Of a stretch of DNA of 44,593 nt, positions 38,122 to 44,593 are shown piece by piece. The notes under the pieces are model-generated. The model had not been told where the DNA came from, ran no database searches, and was given only the letters and a program-made list of their open reading frames with translations. A program made the position numbers and the translations under genes. Every line of letters starts with the position of its first letter. Position 1 is the stretch's first letter. This stretch comes from Leisingera sp. M658 (lineage in GTDB: Bacteria > Pseudomonadota > Alphaproteobacteria > Rhodobacterales > Rhodobacteraceae): assembly GCF_025144145.1 (NCBI RefSeq), contig NZ_CP083551.1, positions 1-44,593 of the forward strand. The letters are read 5' to 3'.

Positions 38122-40475
38122 GACAAGTCCTTTCGTTTAATGTGGAAAATGGGAAGCCATTGTGCAGGGTCTGGGTGTTGCGTCCTGATGTTGTTCATCA
38201 ACTTGGTTTCTTCGGTGCGCCCGGAAAGAACGGCCAAGGCATCATCCTGGCCACGCAGATCCAGTTCACAAACAACCGAGTTCCCGCCCTGTTTGATCAG
38301 GAATTGACCGATAGACAGCTCATTTCTGACGATTTTGTACTCGCGCTTGGTTAGACCAAATTCCTGCGTCAACTCGGTTTCATTTGCCTTTTCGTTGGCA
38401 AAGAAAATCTGAGTTGCGCACTGTTCAATGACAGTCCGGGCAATCGGGCTGTTCACGACGTCGGAAGTCGATTGCGTTCCCGCAATAACAATCCCGTTCT
38501 GTTTACGAATAACCTTCAGCTTGTCTTTGACGAAATCCACAAAGAAATCGTCGGCCAGGGCCTTCCAAAACTCATCAATGACAATGGCAATGCGCTGCCC
38601 GGTGATCAGCTGTTCTACCCTCTGCATCAGGTACATCATCATTGGGTTACGGATCGTGGGATCGTCTAGGAAGGAGGTAATATCGAAGCCGATAAGAGTA
38701 TCCTCAAAGCCGATTTCATCCCGATCATTGTCGAATACCCATGCCAAACGCCCATCGTCAGCCCATTTGTTCAGGCGGTTGCCAATGTCGTCTGCTTCAC
38801 CCGAGCCAAAGCCGATCAGCTCCCGCAGCACGGAAACAGAACGCTGTTCCTGCGGCACATTTCCGAGACCATTTATGGCCGCTTCGATCCGCGCGTTATC
38901 GTCTGCTGTGAACGGATGCTGCGGGTCTGAAAGCATCGCTTTTGTCAGGGCTACAAGAAATGCTGCATTGGCAGGCGTCAGATCCAGTGCTTTAAAAGGA
39001 GCGCACCCGGTGCGTTCACCTGTATGAAGGGCGAGATATGTGCCACCGGCAGCGCGTACAAAGATTTCGCCGCCCCGGTCTTTGTCGAACAGAACGCGCT
39101 TAACCTTGAGCCTTTCAAGCTGGGACAGGGCATAGTTTATGACGACGGTTTTGCCAGATCCAGACGGGCCGTAGATCGCAGTATGCCCAAGATCACCAAC
39201 ATGGAAGTTGAGATAGAAAGAGCTGTCCGCACTGGTTTTCAGCTTGGCGACAGCCTTGCCCCAACGGTTTCCGTCCCGATGCCCAGTAGGGTAGTTGTGA
39301 AGCGGAGAAAGGGCTGTAAAGTTGCGACTGGTCATAAGGGCAGGGCGCAAACGCTTGGAATGATTGCCTGGAAGCTGAGCCCAAAATGCGCTTTCAATGC
39401 CCAGATCTTCACGCGCCACAATCGCACCTGAGTTAGCCAAGAGGTTGCTCGCATCTGACACGCTTGCCCGGAGAGCCTTGAGGTCATGACCGAAGATCAG
39501 AAGGGACATATTATGTTCGCCCATGACGAAGTTGCCTGACATGAGATCATCCCGTGCAGTTCTCAGCTCGTCAGCTTGTGATACGGCATCATCCCCTGCA
39601 TTCCGCATACGGCCTTCTTTGAGCTTGATCGTTTTGATCGCCTCAGAGCGGGCCACACATCGGAAGGACTGCGACAGAATGAATGTAAACGGCGCAGTCA
39701 GTAGATCGCTCAGCATGGTGGGGCGGGTGGTCGAGGGATATTCGTTGACGCCGAACATAGCGCCGAAAGTGGAATCCGCCGGGTTCCGGATTTCCAGTGC
39801 TTCACGGCCAAAAATCACTCTGTCAGTGTAGATGGCTGAACCAATATTTCCCCTGACCAGAGGTGTTAGTTCGTAGCGGCCAGTAATGAGTTGGCGCAAG
39901 ACGCTCATAGGTTCAGAGCAGACAAAGCCATGCTCGCTGTTCACCAACCCAAGCCTACGAGCGCCATAGCGCGAAAGGTTTTTGGCAAGAACAGCCGTTT
40001 TATCTTCGAGCAGTTCAAGCATGTCCTGATCCGCTTCGATCTGGCTCTTCCTGGCTCGCTTTACGCCTGTGGCAAACCGCGAACCCGCCAGGCCGCGCGG
40101 CTGCATATAGATGGTGAGATAAATATCATTCCGGTACAGGCGTTTCCCTTGGATTTGCTCGCGATAGGCGTTGTCGAGCCAATCAGAAAATTCAGAGGAG
40201 AACTCGCCGTCAGGATAACTTGGATCTTCGCTGCGGATGATGTGCGAGTAGATAATGACATTATCGTCAGCGATATTGCGGATGTGATGGTTCAGCCCGT
40301 CGTGAAGCGAGTTGAGGCCGCCCGTATCCGCCGTGCGGAACGAGGCACCTTCAATCTTGAGCATCTGAAATGCACCACGATTGGCGGTGATGATGGTGTG
40401 TTCATCGGCATGGCGCACGAACGGTAGGTAGTCCGTAGCCGTAATTTCCCGTTTCAATGCGCGATTGAAGCCCAT
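38118..40475 (-). CDS. virB4: VirB4 ATPase
   Basis: 785 residues. Walker A GPSGSGKT (436-443), Walker B IAIVIDEFWKAL (Asp634/Glu635) and the conserved GTQSTSD motif (about residue 670). The N-terminal half is the CagE/TrbE/VirB domain. VirB4 energises pilin extraction and DNA passage. Its ATG shares one base with the virB3 stop (TGATG). Confidence 0.95.
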   Translation of the reverse strand: MGFNRALKREITATDYLPFVRHADEHTIITANRGAFQMLKIEGASFRTADTGGLNSLHDGLNHHIRNIADDNVIIYSHIIRSEDPSYPDGEFSSEFSDWLDNAYREQIQGKRLYRNDIYLTIYMQPRGLAGSRFATGVKRARKSQIEADQDMLELLEDKTAVLAKNLSRYGARRLGLVNSEHGFVCSEPMSVLRQLITGRYELTPLVRGNIGSAIYTDRVIFGREALEIRNPADSTFGAMFGVNEYPSTTRPTMLSDLLTAPFTFILSQSFRCVARSEAIKTIKLKEGRMRNAGDDAVSQADELRTARDDLMSGNFVMGEHNMSLLIFGHDLKALRASVSDASNLLANSGAIVAREDLGIESAFWAQLPGNHSKRLRPALMTSRNFTALSPLHNYPTGHRDGNRWGKAVAKLKTSADSSFYLNFHVGDLGHTAIYGPSGSGKTVVINYALSQLERLKVKRVLFDKDRGGEIFVRAAGGTYLALHTGERTGCAPFKALDLTPANAAFLVALTKAMLSDPQHPFTADDNARIEAAINGLGNVPQEQRSVSVLRELIGFGSGEADDIGNRLNKWADDGRLAWVFDNDRDEIGFEDTLIGFDITSFLDDPTIRNPMMMYLMQRVEQLITGQRIAIVIDEFWKALADDFFVDFVKDKLKVIRKQNGIVIAGTQSTSDVVNSPIARTVIEQCATQIFFANEKANETELTQEFGLTKREYKIVRNELSIGQFLIKQGGNSVVCELDLRGQDDALAVLSGRTEETKLMNNIRTQHPDPAQWLPIFHIKRKDLS

Positions 40476-40804
40476 CAGTCGATTTCCTCAATTTTGTAAG
40501 TACGCTTGAGCCTTAGAGGGGAGGGGGACGAGCCGCCCCAGTGGGAGCGGTTTCGGCACTTTGCTCCTGTATCGAAAAAGCGAAACAGAACCCGAAAAGC
40601 GTTCTGGTCGCGCTTCACGACGAAATGCGAAATCACCAAGAGAGGAACAGCCAGAACCAGATAAAAGATTGAATCACCGATGATCATGGCAAGTCCGCCG
40701 ACGAACACGGAGATAAATGCGGCTTCCAGCGGAACACCGAACACCATAGCTGGACGTGTCAGCGCCAGGTACAGCTTGTCTTGATTTAGCCGTTCCTCTT
40801 CCAT
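40475..40804 (-). CDS. virB3: VirB3 inner-membrane protein
   Basis: 109 residues with two close membrane segments (FGVPLEAAFISVFVGGLAMII and IFYLVLAVPLLVISHFVV). The N-terminal LYLALTRPAM and the DQNAFRVLFRFFDT stretch are typical of the VirB3 family. It assists VirB4 in pilus assembly. A 5-bp gap separates it from virB2. Confidence 0.92.
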   Translation of the reverse strand: MEEERLNQDKLYLALTRPAMVFGVPLEAAFISVFVGGLAMIIGDSIFYLVLAVPLLVISHFVVKRDQNAFRVLFRFFDTGAKCRNRSHWGGSSPSPLRLKRTYKIEEID

Positions 40805-40809
40805 GGAGA

Positions 40810-41100
40810 TTACGCGATGATCAGGTCAAGGATTTCGCCGGATGCGAAAATCACGATCACGCCGACAATTACTTGGCCGGTCCGGCGCATGTCGATCACG
40901 TTGAACATGTACAGGGCGCCCACGATCATAACCGCAATCAGAGCCAGCGGGCGGCGGGCACTATTGAATTCATTCACCACGTTGTTCAGGAAGTCGGTAA
41001 AGCCTGCGGCTGCGGCCGGGCTTGTGAAGCCGAGTAGAAGCACCAGAGCGATGCTCAGGGGGGCGCCCATCCGGTTTGTAAATGAGGCGATGGATTTCAT
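40810..41100 (-). CDS. virB2: VirB2 major pilin precursor
   Basis: 96 residues. A signal peptide with a long n-region, cleaved near SPAAAAG, is followed by two membrane helices (ALIAVMIVGALYMFNVI and QVIVGVIVIFASGEILDLII) separated by the basic loop DMRRTG. This is the standard VirB2 pilin layout. AAAGGATCC precedes the ATG. Confidence 0.92.
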   Translation of the reverse strand: MKSIASFTNRMGAPLSIALVLLLGFTSPAAAAGFTDFLNNVVNEFNSARRPLALIAVMIVGALYMFNVIDMRRTGQVIVGVIVIFASGEILDLIIA

Positions 41101-41113
41101 AGGATCTTTCCTT

Positions 41114-41839
41114 TCAGTTGAATATAAGAGCGGAAGAATTTGAGCCGGAGGTGAACACGTCCCAGGCGGGGGTGCTGTGTGTTGGTCCGGTGACTTCGAC
41201 AGTTCGAGTTTGGTTTACTTTGGGCGCCTCAACGTCCCCACCCATCACGCGCTCAACATACCCGTTGGTGAAGCCGCGAGTGAAAGTGCCGGTGTTGTAG
41301 GCAGACAGCGCCTGATGCAGTGCCGTTTGAGGATCGGAACCCTGCTTACGGGCGCGATCATACCCATCCCGTAAAACCGCCTCGGCAGCCGTTAGGTTAG
41401 TGCAGGAGTCAAACACGGTCTCGACCGTTAGATTGAGCCAGCCCAGGTTGGCGTTGTTGATCTGCCCCAAGCCCATGTCAATAGAATGGCCTTGAGCAAT
41501 AAGCTCACGAGAGATCCGCGCGGCTTCCTCCTGGGATTTCGGGCTGTAGCTCTGGCGATTTGCCCCATTCACGCCGATAGCAAACCTGTTGAAGCCGCTT
41601 TCGGCCCGAACAATCTTCGCCATGATTTCGGGCGCTACCGAGGGTGCGCAGTTTTCAGCCAGAACGCGAAATCTATCCGACGGGATTTTCTCTGATGCGG
41701 CGGGCGAGTTCAGGCAGGTGACAGCAAATCCGCTAGCTGCCAGGATCCGTGTTGTTTTGAGCAGAAGCCAGCGGCCCGGTAATAGCTTTGATGCGGCCTT
41801 TGCCGTCAACTTTGATGGTTGAAATCGTGTCGTCCTCAT
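41114..41839 (-). CDS. virB1: VirB1 lytic transglycosylase
   Basis: About 241 residues if the ATG at 41839 is used; the start is uncertain because there is no clear ribosome site and the 5' part overlaps the 127-residue gene. A basic n-region leads to the hydrophobic ILAASGFAVTCLN, then the SLT domain. The catalytic glutamate is in KIVRAESGFN, with GLGQINNANLGWLNLTVE and ALSAYNTGTF as later motifs. The enzyme cuts peptidoglycan to let the T4SS channel through. The C-terminus is a Ser/Thr-rich tail. Confidence 0.88.
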   Translation of the reverse strand: MRTTRFQPSKLTAKAASKLLPGRWLLLKTTRILAASGFAVTCLNSPAASEKIPSDRFRVLAENCAPSVAPEIMAKIVRAESGFNRFAIGVNGANRQSYSPKSQEEAARISRELIAQGHSIDMGLGQINNANLGWLNLTVETVFDSCTNLTAAEAVLRDGYDRARKQGSDPQTALHQALSAYNTGTFTRGFTNGYVERVMGGDVEAPKVNQTRTVEVTGPTHSTPAWDVFTSGSNSSALIFN

Positions 41840-42116
41840 GGACCACGAGTTCGCTTCCGTCACCGTATTCCCGGTGGTGCTTGTACAGGCCCGGCCAAAG
41901 CGAGAATAACCGCTTATTGACTCCGCCGCCTGCGTAGCGAACGGAGATAAGGGCTTCCTCAGCACCATCTTCGAGAATGTACGTGCACGTATATCTAGGG
42001 GAGTTGGAACGGCCAAGGTCATAATAATCGTACCTGCAATGAAACTTGGCGTTCTCTTTCAGTAGCTTAGCCACATCGTTGATTGAGATCACGCCTTCTG
42101 CCCTTTTACTATTCAT
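41733..42116 (-). CDS. Unknown protein at the head of the virB operon
   Basis: 127 residues from the ATG at 42116, with AGAGGACGG upstream. It is soluble, with a basic start MNSKRAEGVISINDVAKLL (possibly helix-turn-helix-like) followed by beta-rich CRYDYYDLGRSNSPRYTCTY and TISTIKVDGKGRIKAIT. Its 3' third overlaps the proposed virB1 start in another frame. It may be a regulator or a chaperone for VirB proteins. Family unknown. Confidence 0.6.
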   Translation of the reverse strand: MNSKRAEGVISINDVAKLLKENAKFHCRYDYYDLGRSNSPRYTCTYILEDGAEEALISVRYAGGGVNKRLFSLWPGLYKHHREYGDGSELVVHEDDTISTIKVDGKGRIKAITGPLASAQNNTDPGS

Positions 42117-42389
42117 GGCCGTCCTCTGAGTTTCAGTGCGGCCTTACCATACCCTTTGTCCCATCCTTGTAAATCAATGTCAATTGCAATTTTTATTTTC
42201 GCATATGGTTTCAAAATTTGTTACGCGCTTGTATGTTGAAAACTGTCCACTGTTGCAAATTGCGTTCTTGTGGGCAACAAGTGGATGTGGCTTCGTTTGT
42301 GGCCTAGCGTCAACCTGCCGGTTAACGCTCTTTTAAGCTTTATTCAACCTGCAATTTTCATGTAGCGGTTGCGGTGCCTGGAGGACGGT
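42117..42389. promoter_or_regulatory. Divergent intergenic region, virB operon and TrbM-like gene
   Basis: AT-rich gap between divergent genes. On the minus strand TTGACA (42179-42184) is a good -35-like hexamer, but no matching -10 at ideal spacing was found; a TTTACA/TATGGT pair at 16 bp is an alternative. An imperfect inverted repeat, CCACTGTTGC (42247-42256) with GCAACAAGTGG (42274-42284), could be an operator. Confidence 0.4.
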
Positions 42390-43082
42390 ATGACACCCAA
42401 AAAACTCACAAGACGCCTTGTCATGAGCTGCCTATTGGCTGCTGGACTTGTGACTGGAAGCGGTAAAGAAACGTTGGCTGGCCCCGGCGGCGCACCCATA
42501 GATTGCGCCATCCTGCTTTGCTTGGCTGGCGGCTGGCCGTCTTCTCCTGAGTGCAGCGCCGCACGGGCTGAGTTTATTCGCCGGATCACGCCTTGGCCGG
42601 TCGAACCGCCACTTCAAATCTGGCGCTGTCCTCTTGGGGCCTCCGCGCCGTCTCCCGCAAAACCGGGCTTCCGTTCAAGGATTTTTGAAGCGGCGATGCG
42701 CAGTTCAAGCGCTGCCTCCATAGTCTCACCCCTGCGCAGCCCTTCACCCGAACAGATTGCGGCCCAGATCGTCCAGGCGAACCAGGCCGACATCGACATT
42801 TCGGGTCAAGAGTTCAACTTTGTACGCTCGATCCGCGTCTATCATGTTGAGTTCACTGTTCGGAAGGAGCGGGACTACTGCGGTGAACACGACGCAACCC
42901 GTGTCGGAACCTATGGACCGCAGGGCGAGTTTTCATGGAGCGGGTATTCAGCCAAGTCAGTTCCAACCTACGTCATGCCTCGCGTCCACGGGTGTCCCGA
43001 TGGACGTGGCCGAGTTCGAGCTGTAGGCGTCGAATGGAAAGACTACGAGGGCAACATAGGGTCAGAGTTGGTACGCTACTGA
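42390..43082 (+). CDS. Secreted TrbM/KikA-like conjugal protein
   Basis: 230 residues from the ATG at 42390 (GGAGGACGGT upstream). A signal peptide (RLVMSCLLAAGLVTG) is followed by IDCAILLCLAGGWPSSPECSAARAEF, which resembles the Cys-rich core of TrbM/KikA proteins (CATLLCLAG...ECS). Further cysteines (RCPLG, DYCGEH, GCPDG) suggest disulfides in the periplasm. The C-terminal 90 residues are beta-rich and not recognised. TrbM-like proteins accompany mating-pair formation systems. It is transcribed away from the virB operon. Confidence 0.6.
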   Translation: MTPKKLTRRLVMSCLLAAGLVTGSGKETLAGPGGAPIDCAILLCLAGGWPSSPECSAARAEFIRRITPWPVEPPLQIWRCPLGASAPSPAKPGFRSRIFEAAMRSSSAASIVSPLRSPSPEQIAAQIVQANQADIDISGQEFNFVRSIRVYHVEFTVRKERDYCGEHDATRVGTYGPQGEFSWSGYSAKSVPTYVMPRVHGCPDGRGRVRAVGVEWKDYEGNIGSELVRY

Positions 43083-43200
43083 AACCCTATCTAGTGGGCT
43101 GCCGGCCACCACTCACGAAAGTTTGCGGTGGCCCACTACGATCTGTTAAGTTTATTCATAAACCAACAACAAGAATCAAAGGAGCAGAAACCACCCCCCT

Positions 43201-43244
43201 AAAAAACCAGAAACCCCCGCAAGGCGGACCTTACGAGGGGGTTT
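43201..43244 (-). terminator. Minus-strand terminator of a probable antisense RNA
   Basis: Read on the minus strand, AAACCCCCTCGTAAGG pairs with CCTTGCGGGGGTTT (two-base bulge, one mismatch) and is followed by CTGG and TTTTTT. On the plus strand no T-run follows, so it works in one direction only. No minus-strand gene is present to its right, so a short RNA antisense to the repC leader is the simplest source. Confidence 0.65.
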
Positions 43245-43335
43245 GGTAGAACCAGAGAGCGCCAACTCTCATGTAGGACCAACAAGTTTCACCTACGGTT
43301 TTACCATTCCTCCGACAAAGCAGGCAAGCAAAAAA
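43245..43335 (-). ncRNA. Putative antisense RNA controlling repC
   Basis: Inferred from the terminator at 43201-43244. A minus-strand TTGCCT/TAAAAC pair at 18-bp spacing (about 43298-43327) is a weak candidate promoter. In repABC-type plasmids a small counter-transcribed RNA upstream of repC represses its translation. The 5' end is not determined. Confidence 0.35.
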
Positions 43336-43405
43336 CGCAGTTTTGCGAACAGAGAAAATTTGCCTGCTGGTTCAGCCTCGCAGAACAAAAGACGAGGACA
43401 GAGGA

Positions 43406-44593
43406 ATGAACGAGCAGTATTATCCAGCTCTGCCGCAAGGGTGGCAGCGGAGCCATGTTGAAGAACTACTAGACGACATAGCACCGGCAATCGGCTTGGG
43501 TGCCAAGCGCCTCAAGGCGCTGCGGCACATGATGAAACGAACCAGACCCAGCGACTGGACGTCTAACGCCACAGAACCTGTCTATTTTGGGACCCAGGCT
43601 GACACGGCTTATGCGTTGGGTAAGACTGAGCGCGCGCTAAGAAATGACGAGTACATCCTTGAAGCCGTGCATGGTCTGATCGAGAAGAGAGTGAAGGCCA
43701 ATGGTAGCCGGTCATTTTACGGGCAATGCGGGATCATCTTTTCCCGCCTGATTGACCTAGTACCTAGCTTGATCGAATTACGAGAACGCCTCATGGCTAA
43801 CCATGCGCGGATGCGCGAGCTGGTTCAGCTCCGCAGCACCTACCTGCGGCATATGAAGCGCCAGATCGAGGCCGCGTCACCGGAACTTGCGAGGTCTACA
43901 GACTATTGGGCTGTTACTGAGACCTTTAGCCAATGGCCGCACAGCTCTAAGCTGCGAAGCATGGGGCTTGACGACTTAGAAGCCCATGTTTCGGATTGTC
44001 GGAAGCTTTGTGGACAGATCGACAGTCTGATTGAAACTTGCGAGGATTCTTCCTGTCAGGCGGAAGAAAACTTCCGGTCCTTATTACAAGAGAACACTAA
44101 AGACTCATCTGTAAAATGTAATGCAGGCATCCACAAAAGGACCTCGGGCAAGCCCTCGGACACAACCTTATGTGACACTGGGCCTGCAGGCCCAGTGAAT
44201 TGCTTAGAAAGTAAGCATGTGGTTTCGCCGGAGGTGTTCAAGTCAAGATTCTTGGGCACTTTGAGCCCTCAGAAGCTCTTTGACCTCGCTAGCGAAGACA
44301 TGAAATTGCACATTCAGGCTCATCAGGGCGCACGAGATAGGGTCCGCATGTTGGACATTATCGAAGCCGCACAAGACCTGAAACCTTACCTGGGGATCAA
44401 TCACAGTGCCTGGGTGGCGGCTGCTCACGCTATGGGACCAGAGCAGGCAGCGGTCTGCGTTTTGATCATTGATGCAAACCGCAATCACCCTACCCATCCG
44501 GTTAGAAACCCAGGCGGTGCGCTCCGGGCAATGCTCAAGCAGTTCCGCCGTGAAAAGCTCAACCTAGTAGGGAGCCTAATCGGGCTTTCGCGG
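43406..44593 (+). CDS. repC: Replication initiator RepC (3' end beyond the window)
   Basis: 396 codons are present with no stop. The ATG at 43406 has GGACAGAGGA upstream. The N-terminal part (LPQGWQRSHVEELLDDI, then AKRLKALRHMMKRTRPSDWT) holds the DNA-binding region. The middle matches RepC (NGSRSFYGQCGIIFSRLIDLVP and LRSTYLRHMKRQIEAASPE). The C-terminal part has IEAAQDLKPYLGINHSAWVAAAHAMG and NPGGALRAMLKQFRREKLNL, the typical RepC end. RepC initiates replication at an origin usually inside its own gene. Unlike classic repABC, no repA/repB precede it; parA/parB lie about 18 kb away. Confidence 0.88.
   Translation, partial: MNEQYYPALPQGWQRSHVEELLDDIAPAIGLGAKRLKALRHMMKRTRPSDWTSNATEPVYFGTQADTAYALGKTERALRNDEYILEAVHGLIEKRVKANGSRSFYGQCGIIFSRLIDLVPSLIELRERLMANHARMRELVQLRSTYLRHMKRQIEAASPELARSTDYWAVTETFSQWPHSSKLRSMGLDDLEAHVSDCRKLCGQIDSLIETCEDSSCQAEENFRSLLQENTKDSSVKCNAGIHKRTSGKPSDTTLCDTGPAGPVNCLESKHVVSPEVFKSRFLGTLSPQKLFDLASEDMKLHIQAHQGARDRVRMLDIIEAAQDLKPYLGINHSAWVAAAHAMGPEQAAVCVLIIDANRNHPTHPVRNPGGALRAMLKQFRREKLNLVGSLIGLSR

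Larger units (their letters stand above)
43083..43405. other. repC leader region
   Basis: No gene in about 320 bp. It contains a minus-strand intrinsic terminator (43201-43244). GCAGGCAA (43320-43327) pairs with TTGCCTGC (43359-43366), enclosing a small CGCA-GTTT-TGCG hairpin. The layout fits a regulated replication leader with an antisense RNA. Confidence 0.5.

Noticed and set aside
43406..44593. Standard repABC operon
   Set aside because: The gene upstream is a secreted TrbM-like protein; no repA or repB precedes repC in this window.

Overview
The window reads as a large piece of a conjugative plasmid from an alphaproteobacterium, most likely the Rhodobacterales (Roseobacter group). The evidence is a repC-type initiator running off the right end, a complete VirB/VirD4 type IV secretion operon, a MOBP relaxase with an RP4-like nic site, a ParA/ParB partition operon, an alphaproteobacterial LexA box (GAAC-N7-GAAC), and family-level matches such as DUF3768, DUF932, LPD7 and EexN. 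No rRNA, tRNA or CRISPR array was seen.

Layout, left to right. (1) 1-3.5 kb: a secreted small protein and a staphylococcal-nuclease-like protein, then a divergent SOS-type cluster (SRAP protein and small genes to the left, Y-family polymerase to the right) around one LexA box. (2) 3.5-9.0 kb: accessory cargo made of a Fic/VbhA-like toxin-antitoxin set, a serine recombinase, and an AT-richer two-gene unit (a 235-residue unknown plus a 767-residue UvrD-like helicase) that looks like an undescribed defence-type module. (3) 9.0-13.7 kb: lipoprotein, LysR regulator, DUF481 outer-membrane protein, two XRE regulators and a secreted protein. (4) 13.7-23.0 kb: two operons, each preceded by a near-identical hairpin-rich leader of about 1 kb and followed by the same terminator-bearing trailer. 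The first carries DUF3768, a 37-residue peptide, a ParB-domain protein and a 176-residue unknown; the second carries DUF932, a 55-residue peptide and a methylase-like protein. The first leader is interrupted by an exactly 1000-bp element carrying lysE, with inverted-repeat ends and 5-bp target duplications. (5) 23.1-25.7 kb: a ribbon-helix-helix regulator, parA, parB and a membrane protein behind paired palindromes. (6) 25.7-28.0 kb: oriT, a MobC-like protein and the relaxase. (7) 28.0-42.1 kb, minus strand: virB1-B2-B3-B4-B5-eexN-B6-B7-B8-B9-B10-B11-virD4, an LPD7 protein and a lipoprotein. (8) 42.4-44.6 kb: a TrbM-like protein, a probable antisense RNA and repC (3' end missing).

How it fits together. 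The predicted nick lies on the minus strand at 26178/26179. The transferred strand would therefore enter the recipient 5' first, carrying everything to the left of 26.18 kb. All genes from 15.6 to 25.7 kb, apart from one short minus-strand ORF, are transcribed toward oriT, so the entering strand is their template. A duplicated, strongly hairpin-forming sequence in front of leading-region operons is the arrangement of the F-plasmid Frpo/ssi single-stranded promoters. I propose that these leaders are an alphaproteobacterial counterpart that drives early expression of a set of establishment or anti-defence genes. This is inference from layout, not proof.
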